Assembly: GCA_032716605.1 (NCBI GenBank)
Contig: CM064519.1
Coordinates: forward strand, 14,774,399 to 14,838,398
Length of the DNA: 64,000 nucleotides
Direction of reading: 5' to 3'
DNA from: Paralithodes platypus
Taxonomy: Eukaryota; Arthropoda; Malacostraca; Decapoda; Lithodidae
The notes under the pieces were generated by a model. That model was given only the letters and a program-made list of their open reading frames with translations. It searched no databases and had not been told where the DNA came from. Numbering within the stretch: position 1 is the stretch's first letter; each line of letters begins with the position of its first letter. Below are positions 11,356-28,815 of this stretch, in pieces. The position numbers and the translations under genes were made by a program.

Positions 11356-11689
11356 TATTGATGTTGATTGAGTGTGGTTAGTAGTCACGGATGGTAATAG
11401 GGTTTTCAGCAGCATAAGACACTTGATCATACTTGTCATTGGTGTATGTTCGTCCGTCATCTACTGTACTATTTATATCAAGTAATTACCATCACACGTC
11501 TTAATTTGCTCTTTCATTGTCACCTTCATCTACTGTATGTCATCGCTCTTCTCATTTTAAAATAATCTTCATATTCATTAGTGTCAATACGATAGGTTGC
11601 CATCTTGTCGAAGGGGATAGCGGTTCTCCAGTGACCTAATTAAGGCTAATGACGATGACGATGATGAGATTAGATAGATTTAAAGATAG

Positions 11690-11735
11690 ATACTGTATAT
11701 AGATAGATAGATTAGATAGATAGATAGATAGAGAG
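11690..11735. repeat. (GATA)n/(GA)n microsatellite
   Basis: Tetranucleotide GATA run followed by a GA run, directly beside the truncated LINE 3' end on its right. Confidence 0.9.
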
Positions 11736-11737
11736 AG

Positions 11738-11925
11738 AGAGTACAAAGGAGTACAAAGGAAATCAAGCAACAACAGATCTAGTGACCCTTCTAGGTTGCT
11801 TGTCCTCAAAAACACTAAGGATCAAGTGTCCAAACAGTGGTTTAGAGTGGGTAAGGGAACATTGGAAAGGGAATTACTACCCTGGAACTAATGTCCGTGG
11901 CAGGAGACATTAGGCAGGAGAGAGA
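11738..11925 (-). mobile_element. CR1/L2-like LINE 3' UTR fragment, inverted
   Basis: Reverse complement of the 3' UTR of the LINE at 12617-16670. It includes the terminal 10-bp repeat (AGTACAAAGG on this strand), GTGACCCTTCTAGG, GTTTAGAGTGGGTAAGGG and CTAATGTCCGTGGCAGGA. It is a 5'-truncated insertion in the opposite orientation to the large element. Confidence 0.88.
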
Positions 11926-11989
11926 GAGAGAGGGGGGGGGGGGGGGGCAGCAACACAAAGAGGACCTCGCACCAGTGTCGAGATTAAGG

Positions 11990-12130
11990 GAAGCCCTAGG
12001 TCTTTATACTGACAAAGAAATGGGTCGAAAGGTCTTAAAATCGCCAAATTAATGGAACAAACGTCTTAAAATCTGAGAACTAATGGGGCTAAACATGAGG
12101 GAGAAAAAATCAACTAGCTCCCCCTTTAAG
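11990..12130. mobile_element. MITE family 1 fragment
   Basis: Right half of the family: ATTGACAAAGAAATGGG-like start, AAAGGTCTTAAAATCGCC, CTAAACATGAGGGAGAA and end CTCCCCCTTTAA. The left half is missing. Confidence 0.75.
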
Positions 12131-12299
12131 GTCACAAGGACGGTTTACAGGTGATGGTCGTGAATAATGTTGGCATCATTAGTACCATCACTAGCCTTAA
12201 TATATACACAGCAACACCGTCTTTTTATAATCATATTGTGTTCTTGGTTATCCTACTACGTTTATTGTAACTTATTCCTGATACATAGACATAGATTGT

Positions 12300-12339
12300 G
12301 TATATATACAGTATATAGAAAGTATACTGTATATATACA

Positions 12340-12405
<66 letters not shown>
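12300..12405. repeat. (AT)n with ACTGTATAT palindromic interruptions
   Basis: Long AT run at about 12338-12403, preceded by repeated ATACAGTATAT/ATACTGTATAT palindromes. Confidence 0.95.
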
Positions 12406-12407
<2 letters not shown>

Positions 12408-12616
12408 CATTGATAATGATGATGAGAAGAAATAGTTAATTAGAATGATGAGGATGATGAAGACTAAACAATTAAAATTAGAAGTATAAGAAGAAACAAA
12501 AATGGAGGAGAAGGAAGACAACACAAAAGGATTCCCCCCCCCCCCCCCAAAAAAAAAGGGAGGAGGTGCGACAAAGAAATAGCCCCCCCTCCCTCCCTCT
12601 CTCTCTCTCTCTCTCA

Positions 12617-13465
12617 ACACCTGCAGTAGACACTGCAGCAGATGCTTCTGACGAACCTGAGCCGACATCAAACCAGGACAGCCGCCCTGTTCACCTTAGT
12701 CTCTCGCCCACTCCTCGTGCAAGAAGCCTGCTAGCACGAACAGTACCAACCCCTCGCCCCCGTTCTAACCACTCCTCTCCCCGACCTGTACGTAGAGTCC
12801 CGCCACCACAGGTTTCCGGATTTACACCAGTGAGGAACGGTGCACGGCCAACGCAGAAAAGGTCTCATCTACCAGTCACAATGTCAAACAGATTTGAGAT
12901 ATTGGTAGAGATGGAAGACGAACCAGAGGAGACCAGGCTTGTTGGGGATTCCATCCTACGAGGACAGGTCGAAGAGTTCTGCGACAGAGTCCCAAATCAA
13001 CGAAAAAGATTTTGCATCCCAGGAGCTGGACTGGACGACATTGTGGAAGCCTTCGAAGATACCACAAAGGATGCAAATGAAAATACCCTTTTTGTCATCC
13101 ATGCTGGTTCAAATGACGTCATGCGCACCAGATCCGAAGAGTTGATGGAGAAATATCGCAAGATGATCCAGCACTACAAAAACAAGTCAAGGAATATCAT
13201 CATCTCAGGCATTCTCCCTAAGATCGACGCACCTGACAAATTCTACGACAAGGCCTTCAGCACAAATAGCCGACTAAAATATTTGTGTCTGAGGGAAGAA
13301 GTTGAATTCATCAACCTCTGGGACAACTTCTACAACCAGCCTACTCTGTTCCGCAAGGATGGCACTCATCTAAACCCTGTGGGTTCAGCACGCATGGGTC
13401 GTCTCCTACACGAAGCAGTCCGCAGCCATGGATCAAAAAACGCCATCGAGAAGAAGCAGCAGTGA
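12617..13465 (+). CDS. LINE ORF1, 5'-truncated, SGNH hydrolase-like domain
   Basis: The frame is open through to the stop at 13463-13465. After a Ser/Pro/Arg-rich stretch the protein shows an SGNH/GDSL esterase-like fold signature: VGDSILRGQ (block I with the Ser), then FVIHAGSNDV (the G-x-N block), then DGTHLNPVGSARMGRLL near the C-terminus (the D-x-x-H block). Esterase-type ORF1 proteins are known in CR1 and L2 group LINEs, where they are thought to act in the RNP. The first codons upstream of 12617 lie in simple repeat and are probably not LINE sequence. It overlaps the start of ORF2 by some tens of bases in another frame. It is likely inactive as part of a broken element. Confidence 0.82.
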   Translation, partial: TPAVDTAADASDEPEPTSNQDSRPVHLSLSPTPRARSLLARTVPTPRPRSNHSSPRPVRRVPPPQVSGFTPVRNGARPTQKRSHLPVTMSNRFEILVEMEDEPEETRLVGDSILRGQVEEFCDRVPNQRKRFCIPGAGLDDIVEAFEDTTKDANENTLFVIHAGSNDVMRTRSEELMEKYRKMIQHYKNKSRNIIISGILPKIDAPDKFYDKAFSTNSRLKYLCLREEVEFINLWDNFYNQPTLFRKDGTHLNPVGSARMGRLLHEAVRSHGSKNAIEKKQQ

Positions 13466-16432
13466 CATAAATCATCCAACGCCAAGAAAAAAACAGAGGC
13501 AACCGAGGACCACCAGCGATAAGGACCGAAGACAGCGAGGACCGAGGACAGCCATGAACATAAATGTAGATCCGACAAGAACCAAAAATATTATTAAAGA
13601 GCGTTCCGTGAGTTCTAAAATAACAAATTTAAAGGTGTTCTATGCAAACGCTCGTAGCATACGCAATACATTTTCAGATTTAGAGGAGCTAGTGTTTACA
13701 GAAAATTATGATGTGATTGGCATAACAGAATCTTGGCTCAATACAGAAGATAGAGACTTTTTAGCAGAGTATTCACTTCCCGGTTATGTAATGTTTGAGA
13801 AAAGCCGAATAAATCGAAATGGAGGTGGCGTTTTACTTTATATCAAAGAAAGTCTTAACCCTACCCTCTTGTCAAAACCTCAAATTGTGAACGTCGACGC
13901 ATCTTTTGTGCTAATAAAGAATAATAAAGGTACAAATATAATACTTGCATTAATATACAGACCTCCAGCTCAATCAGTGCAAACTGACCGAGAAATTTAC
14001 GAACAAATTGCAGATGTAAGTAACTCACAAGATACCGTAATTTTTGGCGACTTTAATTTACCTGTGACCAAGTGGGGCGATACTCTTACTTCACACTCCG
14101 GACATGACTTGTATACGAACTTGCAAGAGAGTTCGCTTTATCAATTTGTTCGAACGCCGACCCGTGGTAATAACGTTCTTGACATTGTACTTGCAACAAA
14201 AGAAGAATTGATAGAGAATTTGAATGTTGGTGATGAATTCAGTAACAGCGACCATCGTACGATAACTTTCACTTTAAAGTTTACTAGTAACGAACCAAAT
14301 AGTAGCATCGAAAAAGTCCCTAATTTCAAGAAAGCAAACTTCCATAAACTTAGAGCTATGTTTAAAGAAACTGTCTGGAGCTTTTTAATTCACAATAACG
14401 ACATAAATACATCTTGGAAGTTATTCGAAGCCACTTACATAAAAGCAGTGCAAGACTGCATACCATCGAAAATACGGCGTCCAGGCCATAATAATAAGCC
14501 CAAATGGTGGAATAAAGATATTTCAAACTGCCTGCTTGCTAAAAAATGTGATAATGATAGATTAAAATCCTCACAAAATGACAAAGAACGGCTGAAATTT
14601 GTAGAGCTACGACGCAAAGCCAAAAAGTTAATTAAGCAAAGTAAAAAGACCTTAGAGTTACATATTGCGAATCAAAGTAAAACAAACCCGAAAGAATTCT
14701 ATAGTTATATCAGAAAGAAAAAAGTAGTTACTTCAACTGTTGGACCGTTAGTCGATGAAAATGGAGAATACACCAAAGACGAAGTACAAATGAGTAATGC
14801 CCTCAATACCTTCTTTGCATCAGTTTTTACAACAGAAGACCTCAGTGATATCCCTACACCATCGCCGATTCAGATTGATAATTCAGATGTTCTAAGCAAT
14901 ATCACCATTACAGAGAGAGAAGTATTGAATTGTTTAGATAAACTCAAGGTAAATAAAACGCCTGGACCTGATACAATCTCGCCTAGAGTTCTAAAGGAAG
15001 CTAAGGATGAGCTCTCCAAACCACTGACATTACTATTCAATAAATCCTTGCAGTCTGGAACTATGCCCGATCAGTGGAAACTAGCCAACGTAACACCGAT
15101 ATTCAAAAAGGCAGCAAATCCCTACCCAGTAACTATCGTCCAATTAGCTTAACCTCAGTTGTATGTAAAATGCTAGAAACGGTCATACAAGACAGACTCG
15201 TAAATCACTTAGAGGAAAATAACATACTTAAAGATACTCAACACGGCTTTCGTAAAAAACTTTCCTGTTTAACAAACCTCTTAGACTTCTTCCACGATAT
15301 CCTCAACCTCTACGATGAGAATAAAGCTATAGATATTATATACCTTGATTTTCAAAAGGCCTTTGACAAAGTTCCCCACAAACGTTTACTGCTAAAACTA
15401 AAAGCGCATGGAATACAAGACGGTGTGTTGAAATGGATAGAAAATTGGCTCAGCGACAGAAAGCAAAGAGTAGTCATAAACGGTAAGGCATCTAAATGGA
15501 CCAATGTAAGTAGCGGGGTACCCCAGGGATCGGTACTAGGACCAATTCTCTTTCTAATTTACATCAACGACATAGATGAGGGTCTCACCTCTACAATCTC
15601 AAAATTTGCTGACGATACAAAAATTGCAAATAGCGTACTCTCAAAAGAACAAGTTGACGATATGCAACACAATCTAGATAAATTGTCATGTTGGGCCCAA
15701 ATTTGGCAAATGAGTTTCAATGCGGATAAATGTAAAGTACTACATATCGGATACCTAAATGAGAAAGCAAACTATTCGATGAATGGCACTCAGCTTAAGA
15801 ATGTAAACAGAGAAACCGATCTGGGAGTAACAATATCGAGTAACCTAAAACCGAGTCAACAATGTTCAGAAGTTGTTAAGAAGGCAAACAAAATAATTGG
15901 CTTTATAGGCAGGTCATTTGAGCATAAATCCAAAGAAGTTATCCTAACCCTTTACAATTCCTTAGTCCGCCCTCTTCTGGAATACTGCGTTCAATCCTGG
16001 TGCCCTTATTACCAAAAAGATATAAACAAGCTAGAACGAGTTCAACGTAGAGTTACCAAAATGATACCTAGCCTAAAGAACAAACCATACGAAGAGCGTC
16101 TTAGAGAATTAAATCTATTTCCTTTAACCCAGCGCAGATTAAGAGGTGACTTAATTCAAGTGTTCAAAATCATCAAAGGCATCGACAATATGAACTGTAG
16201 TAAGTACTTCACTATCGACCAATCTAATTACACGCGGGGAAACGGTTGCAAAATTATTGGTAAATCTTTTAACTCACACGAATCTAAGAATTTCTTCTTC
16301 AATCGAGTTGTCAACTTGTGGAATGGGCTTCCCCGAAACGTTATAGACTGCATCACCGTTGATTCATTTAAACTCCGCCTAGACAAATATCTCGCATCAA
16401 ACCCGCGACTGACTGCGTTTGTAAATGAATAA
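13428..16432 (+). pseudogene. LINE ORF2: endonuclease + reverse transcriptase, one frameshift
   Basis: The N-terminal half (13428-15112) is an apurinic-type endonuclease: YANARSIRN, IGITESWLN, FGDFNLPVTKWG and the NSDHRTI catalytic block are all visible. The reverse transcriptase follows, with NVTPIFKK, then in the next frame NYRPISLTSV, HGFRKKLSC, LDFQKAFDKVPH, SGVPQGSVLGPILFLIYIND and the catalytic FADD box. A maturase-like tail (VQRRVTKMI, LWNGLPRNVI) leads to the stop at 16430-16432. A single base is missing near 15110, which breaks the frame between the two halves. Otherwise the frame is clean over about 3 kb, so the insertion is young. Assignment to CR1/L2 rests on the esterase ORF1 and the 3' repeat. 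Confidence 0.92.
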
Positions 16433-16670
16433 CTTTATTTTATCCCCCCCTCAGTTACTAACCCATCTGTCCCCTACTAACTTCCTAATCCTGCCACGGA
16501 CATTAGTTTCAGGGCAGTAATTCCCTTTCCAATGTTCCCTTACCCACTCTAAACCACTGTTTGGACACTTGATCCTCAGTGTTTTGGAGGACAAGCAACC
16601 TAGAAGGGTCACTAGATCTGTTGTTGCTTGATTTCCTTTGTACTCCTTTGTACTCCTTTGTACTTTGTAC
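16433..16670 (+). other. LINE 3' UTR with terminal decamer repeat
   Basis: Contains GTCCCCTACTAACTTCCTAA, CTGCCACGGACATTAG, CTAGAAGGGTCACTAGATC and then tandem TTTGTACTCC. This block defines the inverted copies at 11738-11925 and 25697-25905. Confidence 0.88.
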
Positions 16671-16697
16671 TCTCTCTCCCCCTCCCTTTCAAAAAGA

Positions 16698-16853
16698 CGA
16701 ATTTATACCATGAAGCCTATTTATACCATGAAGCCTATTTATACCATGAAGCCTATTTATACCATGAAGCCTATTTATACCATGAAGCCTATTTATACCA
16801 TGAAGCCTATTTATACCATGAAGCCTATTTATACCATAAAGCCTATTCGGACG
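16698..16853. repeat. 18-bp minisatellite
   Basis: About 8.5 copies of TTTATACCATGAAGCCTA. The last copy has ATAAAG in place of ATGAAG. Confidence 0.97.
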
Positions 16854-16884
16854 AGCAAAGTTGCCCACGAATTTGTACGAAGGA

Positions 16885-16950
16885 CCATTTTTTCTATCTA
16901 TCTATCTATCTACTCTTTCTTTCGTTCTATCTAGCTATCTAGCTATATAT
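16885..16950. repeat. (CTAT)n degenerate microsatellite
   Basis: Tetranucleotide CTAT/TTCT runs. No gene. Confidence 0.85.
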
Positions 16951-17029
16951 TGCCAGACACCTTAAGCCTCAAGAAGGGGTTGGCCACACATGAACCGCTT
17001 TCATATGTGGTAATTAAGCCCTTCAGGAA

Positions 17030-17110
17030 GCGAAGATGGGTTTCTGCTTTGCATTTTGGCTATTACTAGACGATTTTACGCAATTTAGGAAGCGCTATAA
17101 ATTGTCACCC
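17030..17110. mobile_element. MITE family 3 half copy
   Basis: CTTCAGGAAGCG, GGCTATTACTAGACGATTTT and AATTTAGGAAG form one arm of the fold-back element. The other arm, or a scrambled copy of it, is at about 17430-17505 (CCTAGTTGAATAAAATTGTCTA, AATAGCCAGAATA). Confidence 0.55.
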
Positions 17111-17119
17111 ATTCACAGG

Positions 17120-17285
17120 ACCATGATTATGATGCTGCTGCTGATGATGTCAATGATAATAATGACGATGATGATGATAATGACGATGATGATATTGATG
17201 AATTAGAAAGTCTAGAGTATGTAGATTCAAAGTCTAGAGTATGTAGATTCAAAGTCTAGAGTATGTAGATTCAAAGTCTATCTCA
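17120..17285. repeat. (GAT)n and 22-bp triplicate
   Basis: Degenerate GAT/AAT run at about 17140-17205. Three copies of a 22-bp unit beginning AGTCTAGAGTATGTAGATTC follow at 17208-17280. Confidence 0.88.
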
Positions 17286-17326
17286 ATGTTTTTTTGTTCG
17301 GTTTTTTGTTTTCTCTTTTTGTCTAT

Positions 17327-17428
17327 GTGAGTGAGGGAGACAAAAGGCAGAACTGCCTGTGGTGAGTGCCTCCCCCAGAGTTGAAAGAGTAACATGGCCA
17401 AAATCAAGGGACGTTCAGCCAAAATGCC
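17327..17428 (-). mobile_element. Jockey-type LINE 3' UTR fragment
   Basis: GAGACAAAAGGCAGAACTGC, GAGTGCCTCCCCCAGAGTTG and AAGAGTAACATGGCCAAAAT are the reverse complement of the 3' end of the LINE at 55126-57277. It lies about 170 bp upstream of the gene A TATA box. Confidence 0.82.
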
Positions 17429-17595
17429 TCCATCCTAGTTGAATAAAATTGTCTACTAATAGCCAGAATAGGCGTCTCGTTACTTTACACGTGTTAAAGG
17501 GAGTATAACCATGGGAAAGAGGGGCGGGGTCTAGCCGATATAATTCAAGGAGACGTTAACTCGGCCGTATCCAGAAGGTACCGCCGCCGCTGTTG

Positions 17596-17634
17596 TATAA
17601 AAGAGTCACCCTACTTCTGTCCTGGCATCACAGT
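17596..17634 (+). promoter_or_regulatory. Gene A core promoter (TATA + initiator)
   Basis: TATAAAAG at 17596-17603 with an initiator-like TCACAGT at 17628-17634. The distance from the TATA T to the initiator A (17630) is 34 bases, identical to gene B. The local region is more GC-rich than its surroundings. Transcription start is inferred at about 17630. Confidence 0.75.
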
Positions 17635-17779
17635 CGCTCAGGGGCGTCTTCAGTTCACTCCTACACTCACTCCTACCGCCAGTTACCGACCGAGATTCTC
17701 CAGTCAACTCCAGTTATCCATATCCTAGGACTAGACCATAGCCAGTTGTTTTCGTGCAATCGGGAATTTGGAGAGACAA
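17630..17779 (+). other. Gene A exon 1 (5' UTR, non-coding)
   Basis: About 150 bases free of ATG, ending at the donor GACAA|GTAAGT (GT at 17780-17781). The block CCAGTTGTTTTCGTGCAATC just before the donor is matched in gene B exon 1 (CCAGTTATTTTCGGTCAATC). This conservation, the shared promoter spacing and the strong donor are the evidence that this is a real first exon. No transcript evidence is available here. Confidence 0.72.
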
Positions 17780-17847
17780 GTAAGTTTATATATTATATTA
17801 CTTTATTTTATTCCAATATAAAAACAAAAAATCTACGAGCATGAAGG

Positions 17848-17925
17848 AAACAAAAGGCAAAGCTGCCTGTAACAAGTGTCCCCCCTAAGGTAGAAAGAGT
17901 GACAGAGCCAAAATGAAGGTACTGT
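17848..17925 (-). mobile_element. Jockey-type LINE 3' UTR fragment
   Basis: GAAACAAAAGGCAAAGCTGC and AGAAAGAGTGACAGAGCC match, as reverse complement and with more divergence, the 3' end of the LINE family at 55-57 kb. Confidence 0.7.
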
Positions 17926-18346
17926 ACGTTATAGCAAATGTAGGTATGTTGGAAATAATTGTGGTGGGCTTGTTAAGTGTAGTGAATTGAATAGGAGGAG
18001 GTGTTTGTTAGTTAGAGTTAGCTGAATTACTTTCTGCGTAGGTGAGGCACAAATAGAAACAGTGGGGGGAGCCAGGCAAATGAAACAGGAGTTCCAGCAA
18101 CTCCTTAGCATAGGCCTATGTGGCCTCACCTGGGTACTGCCCTGCTCGATTGGTGCCTAAGCATATAAGTGTAAAACAGACATTTATAGGGTGACTATAA
18201 ACACCATATGAGGAGGAGCACTTCATTGACAACGTTCGCATAGAGCTTCATCAGGCCAAATCCAAAAGCATAGGGTGTTAAAAAAGTACTACCCAACGGA
18301 AAATGTTGTCTATAGATAGCTTTAAATTTCGATTATCTACATTTGT

Positions 18347-18703
18347 TTAAGGGGATAGTGGTTATTTGTGGTCTATTTATTCATTATGTTAATGTATTTG
18401 CTAGTAACCTCGCCAAACCTCCAATAAGCTTTAAAAAAACACTCCCTAGACCCCCTTCAAGATAAACTTTTGCATTTATTGTGGTAGAAAATGTCCCAGC
18501 CAACGGTCGGCTCCTCCTAAAATTACAGGCTCGCTTTTGCTCGCCAGGGAAAAATCCGACACCTAAATGGCACAAAAGGTCTATATATTGACTAAGAAAT
18601 GGGGCGAAAGGTCTTAAATCGCCAAACTAATGGAACGAACGTCCTAAAATCTCAAAGTTAATGGGACTAATCATGAGAGAAAAAGCAACTACCTCCCCCT
18701 TAA
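18347..18703. mobile_element. TTAA-ended MITE family 1 (complete)
   Basis: TTAAGGGGATAGTGG at one end and ACTACCTCCCCCTTAA at the other. The core has CCTCCAATAAGCTT, CCAACGGTCGG, GGCTCGCTTTTGCTCGCC, CGACACCTAAATGGCAC and AATGGGGCGAAAGGTC. It is one of the cleanest examples of the family. Confidence 0.9.
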
Positions 18704-18803
18704 CCCAATTCCATCTCTGTTGCTCCCCAAACAAGCACTAAATGACTCATTACGATAATAAACACACAAGGTCTTATCACTGTAACATAAACGCATTACA
18801 GAC

Positions 18804-19019
18804 TTAACCCCTTGAGGATTGTGCTGCGTTATGACAGTATATTCTGGCTATCATTGGACGATTTTACACAACTTACACATCTGTGACAGTTAAAAGGGTA
18901 AATACTGTCTCAATTAATCCTCTGACTTGCGTACACCCTTCCTAATCTGAATAAATTCGTCTAATAATATCCAGACAACAGAATAATAGAAATGCGTCAT
19001 TGTATCTTGAAAGGGTTAA
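18804..19019. mobile_element. Fold-back MITE family 3 (216 bp)
   Basis: TTAACCCCTTGAGGATTG at one end and TGTATCTTGAAAGGGTTAA at the other. Internal arms are GGCTATCATTGGACGATTTT and AATTCGTCTAATAATATCC. TTAA is at both ends. Confidence 0.85.
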
Positions 19020-19154
19020 TATACTGTATATTCAGGATATACTACAAACACAAGCATCTTATTAGCTATGGTTGTAATTATTGTTCTGGCATACATTTTG
19101 GCAATTCAGTAAAGATCCTCATAAATGGTAACCGACAACCAAGACACTAGACCA

Positions 19155-19437
19155 ATTCAACCGGTAGACCATCTCAACCAGTAGACCATCTCAACCGGTA
19201 GACCATCTTAACCGGTAGACCATCTCAACCAGTAGACCATCTCAACCAGTAGACCATCTTAACCGGTAGACCATCTCAACCAGTAGACCATCTCAACCAG
19301 TAGATCATCTCAACCGGTAGACCATCTCAACCAGTAGACCATCTCAACCAGTAGACCATCTTAACCAGTAGACCATCTCAACCAGTAGACCTTCTCAACC
19401 AGTAGACCATCTCAACCAGTGCCATCTTAACCAGTAC
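19155..19437. repeat. 17-bp minisatellite
   Basis: About 16 copies of ACCATCTCAACCAGTAG with CTC/CTT and CAG/CGG variants. Some variants alternate in higher-order groups of three or four units. Confidence 0.96.
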
Positions 19438-19612
19438 GGTTCAGTTAATTTAGGATTGGTTAAGTTACCATTGTACTTCTACCTTTTGGGAAGAGTTAGC
19501 CAGGGAACACGTATGAAAACTTACAGCTCATTTGTTCAAGCCCTTTTTGAGTTACAGAGGCCAGGGGTCATAATTTCGGCCTACTTATAATTAATGGACT
19601 ATAGCCATCTTG
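19437..19612. repeat. Fold-back family 4 fragment
   Basis: TTGAGTTACAGAGGCCAGGG, TTTCGGCCTACTTATAATTA and ATGGACTATAGCC match one arm of the palindromic element at 63533-63767. Confidence 0.6.
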
Positions 19613-19857
19613 TATATCAATATTTGCTTCACTACTCCCCTTTCCAATGAGCGAGCCCACACCTGCGGATCTTGTGTTCGAGTCATGTGATAAGTGGCTT
19701 ACAATGTGCCAGAGAAACTCGTTGGTTTCATTCAGTAACTTACACTAGCTCAACGACGTCATCCATAATCAACCGATAGAAACAGTAAGGATTTTGAATG
19801 ATACTGATGGGCCCAGGCAAGATTTCTAGGGTGTTCGCTATGGTTCATATCTAGCCA

Positions 19858-20071
19858 TTAACCCTTTCAGTACGCGTGAAGTTATTTCTATTCTAACTAA
19901 GGCCATCATTAGATGAATTTACTCTGTTTAGTTAGATGTATGATATTCACAGAATTTTAAGGAGATATAATACACCACTTTGATTACTAGATGTCCTCCC
20001 TAAGCTGTATAAAATCGTCTAATAGTTGCCAGAATATATAGAAAAATACGTCCCGGTAGTGAATGACTTAA
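19858..20071. mobile_element. Fold-back MITE family 3 (214 bp)
   Basis: TTAACCCTTTCAGTACGCGTG to CCCGGTAGTGAATGACTTAA. Arms: AAGGCCATCATTAGATGAAT and AAAATCGTCTAATAGTTGCC. Confidence 0.83.
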
Positions 20072-20097
20072 CTTTAATCTAACATATCGGACACCAA

Positions 20098-20209
20098 ACT
20101 GTGGACATATGCTGCGACGTATGGGTTCACTTATTATATAACTCATACGGCACTGTGGACATATGCTGCGACGTATGGGTTCACTTATTCTATAACTCAT
20201 ACGGCACTC
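20098..20209. repeat. 54-bp tandem duplication
   Basis: Two copies of a 54-bp unit beginning GTGGACATATGCTGCGACGT and separated exactly by 54 bases. They differ at one base (TTATTA versus TTATTC). Confidence 0.93.
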
Positions 20210-20424
20210 AAATTAACAATAATCAACAAGTTAGCTATTATCCTCCCGAGTATCTTTTTTGAGTCTAACAATATTTACGTGGAGATAATATACCTTTACC
20301 ATTTATGTCTCGGCCAGTCTCTCGTGTTTTGTGCAACTCTGAGCCTGCCTAGCTACGACTTAACTCTTTGCCATTCCTCCTTGTAAGTCGTTTGTGTCAC
20401 TTGGCCAACCATACTTCCTCTTCT

Positions 20425-20598
20425 CTCTCTCTCTCTCTCTTTATCTATCTATCTATCTCGATGCCACAAAGTACTTCTTAACCTACAGTGTGCTCAACGA
20501 ATGGAACAAATTGCCAGAGAGAGTGGTGCAATTTAATACAATTGACATTCATAAGAAGGCTAGACATCTATTTCGAGGGAGGTTGGAGCATTATAGGT

Positions 20599-20600
<2 letters not shown>
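20425..20600 (+). pseudogene. LINE C-terminal tail fragment (weak)
   Basis: After a (CT)n/(TATC)n tract, an open frame reads LNEWNKLPERVVQFNTIDIHK to a stop after RLEHYR. The WN-x-LP-x-x-V pattern is the hallmark tail of CR1/jockey-type ORF2 proteins, so this is probably a short LINE 3' end. An (AT)n tract follows at 20603-20650. Confidence 0.5.

Positions 20601-20602
<2 letters not shown>

Positions 20603-20650
<48 letters not shown>
20603..20650. repeat. (AT)n microsatellite
   Basis: Perfect AT dinucleotide run following the LINE tail fragment. Confidence 0.95.
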
Positions 20651-20654
<4 letters not shown>

Positions 20655-20879
20655 CAAGCATCATTAGTATACAATATTTATCAACTTTAGTCTATACTAT
20701 GACTATCCCAGTAGCAATGTTTTCATTCTGCTGAGGGCCTTGATTCCCAAACTAAATGTCATGCCGACCCAAGGCCCTGAAGGTAACCCTGGTGATGGCC
20801 TGGTCTATCAAAATTTGAGATGACCAGTCTGTGCCACACCCATAGCTTACTCTGACTGTTTCTTTCACTTATGTATTTT

Positions 20880-21173
20880 CTAGATCTCAAGTGACGGCGT
20901 CTTTTCCATGGATTGACCTCTCTACTGTCAACCTAGGTTGGCAGACTTTGCCTCTCAGATTTCTCTTCATAACTGTTAAGGGGCACAGGGCCCTGGGAGG
21001 GGCATCGGTGTCCCGGGCGTTTCCTCACTCTCCTCAGCCCCTCGCCTGGGAGCGACTTCAGTCACCTGCGCATTCTTTAGTGGTAAAGCTGGGAGGGTTC
21101 TGTGGGGGCGCTTGGTTATGGCCTCGGCCATGATCGGGACCTTGGGGCTGCTCGGCCAGACAGCCTGGGAATT

Positions 21174-21216
<43 letters not shown>
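20880..21216 (+). mobile_element. Retroposon-like unit with (AAC)n tail
   Basis: GC-richer sequence than its flanks, ending in CAGCCTGGGAATT followed by about 14 AAC triplets (21174-21216). A sharp boundary plus a short tandem-repeat tail is typical of SINE/RTE-type retroposons. No coding domain was recognised. The sequence after the tail (21217-21610) is also GC-rich but unrecognised. Confidence 0.45.
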
Positions 21217-21217
<1 letters not shown>

Positions 21218-22023
21218 AAGATGGGGATGTCCACACCTTGACGCGTCCTTTAAATGACTCCGTTGTTCTTGCCCTGACCTTGCAGGACTTTTCACCAGAC
21301 TGTGAAACACACGGCCATTTTAAAGTCTGGAGGGGTCAGGACGCCAGTGTGGATGGGGCTAAAGAAATAATTGCTGGACTTGATGGACGAAATAGAGTGG
21401 TGAGGAAGGAAACGGTGACTCTCTGCAAAATAAAGCGGCGAGATTATAAAATTAGTCAAGGGAAACACAGGGAACCAACAGGAAGGTGGGGTCCCCGAAA
21501 GGAACCCCAGAAACAATTGAGTCATGGATTTGCCGGGCTCAGTGCCAACCACCATGGAGGTAGGTTGGCACCGCCCTCAACTCCCCTGATATCTATATGG
21601 CGTTAACAATGGAAAACCGGTTCAATATTATGATCACCGGATGAGGAAAACGAAGCAGGACAATATGGTGGAGAAGGATGATTCCAAGGTAGAGGCCGCA
21701 GGACTGCCGATAAAATAAACAACAATCAGAGCTGAGTAAACGTGCCAACATATAAAACCACGGATTCACCAATCCGGAGAAAACCACTCGTCACGGTGAC
21801 CAAGCTGCAACACTCCATATCACCTATACCTACTATACAGTTTTTAGGTGCTGATTTGAAGGGCTGTGTGGAGGGTGTTTAACTAGCCCTTTATATTTTT
21901 CATCCATTAGATGCTTAGATATTATTTCACTACCCTCTGCTCTGTTGGTCTTATATCTTAAGCTAAAATACCTTACTAGATTATAAAGCTAATCTTCTGT
22001 TTTTCTGTCCCGCCTCCTCCAGG

Positions 22024-28788
<6,765 letters not shown>

Positions 28789-28815
28789 ACCAGGAAGGAA
28801 GGATGGGAGTGATTG

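Larger units (their letters stand above)
12617..16670 (+). mobile_element. CR1/L2-type non-LTR retrotransposon (nearly full length)
   Basis: Consists of an ORF1 fragment with an SGNH-esterase-like domain, an ORF2 with endonuclease and reverse transcriptase, a 3' UTR and a terminal tandem repeat (about three copies of TTTGTACTCC) at about 16635-16670. A short terminal repeat in place of poly(A) is the CR1-group style. The 5' side begins directly after a (TC)n tract, so the 5' UTR and start of ORF1 are missing. The element lies + strand between window genes and has no relation to gene A. Two other copies of its 3' UTR are in this window, both inverted (11738-11925, 25697-25905). Confidence 0.9.
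17780..22022 (+). other. Gene A intron 1
   Basis: About 4.2 kb between the untranslated exon and the ATG-bearing exon, ending in the acceptor CTCCTCCAG|G. It holds LINE ends, MITEs of families 1 and 3, a 17-bp minisatellite and simple repeats, each listed separately. No other coding sequence was recognised. Confidence 0.7.

Noticed and set aside
17593..17844. Short protein beginning at the gene A TATA box
   Set aside because: The frame starts within the core promoter without ATG, runs across the exon 1 donor and lacks any domain. The transcript start is downstream.
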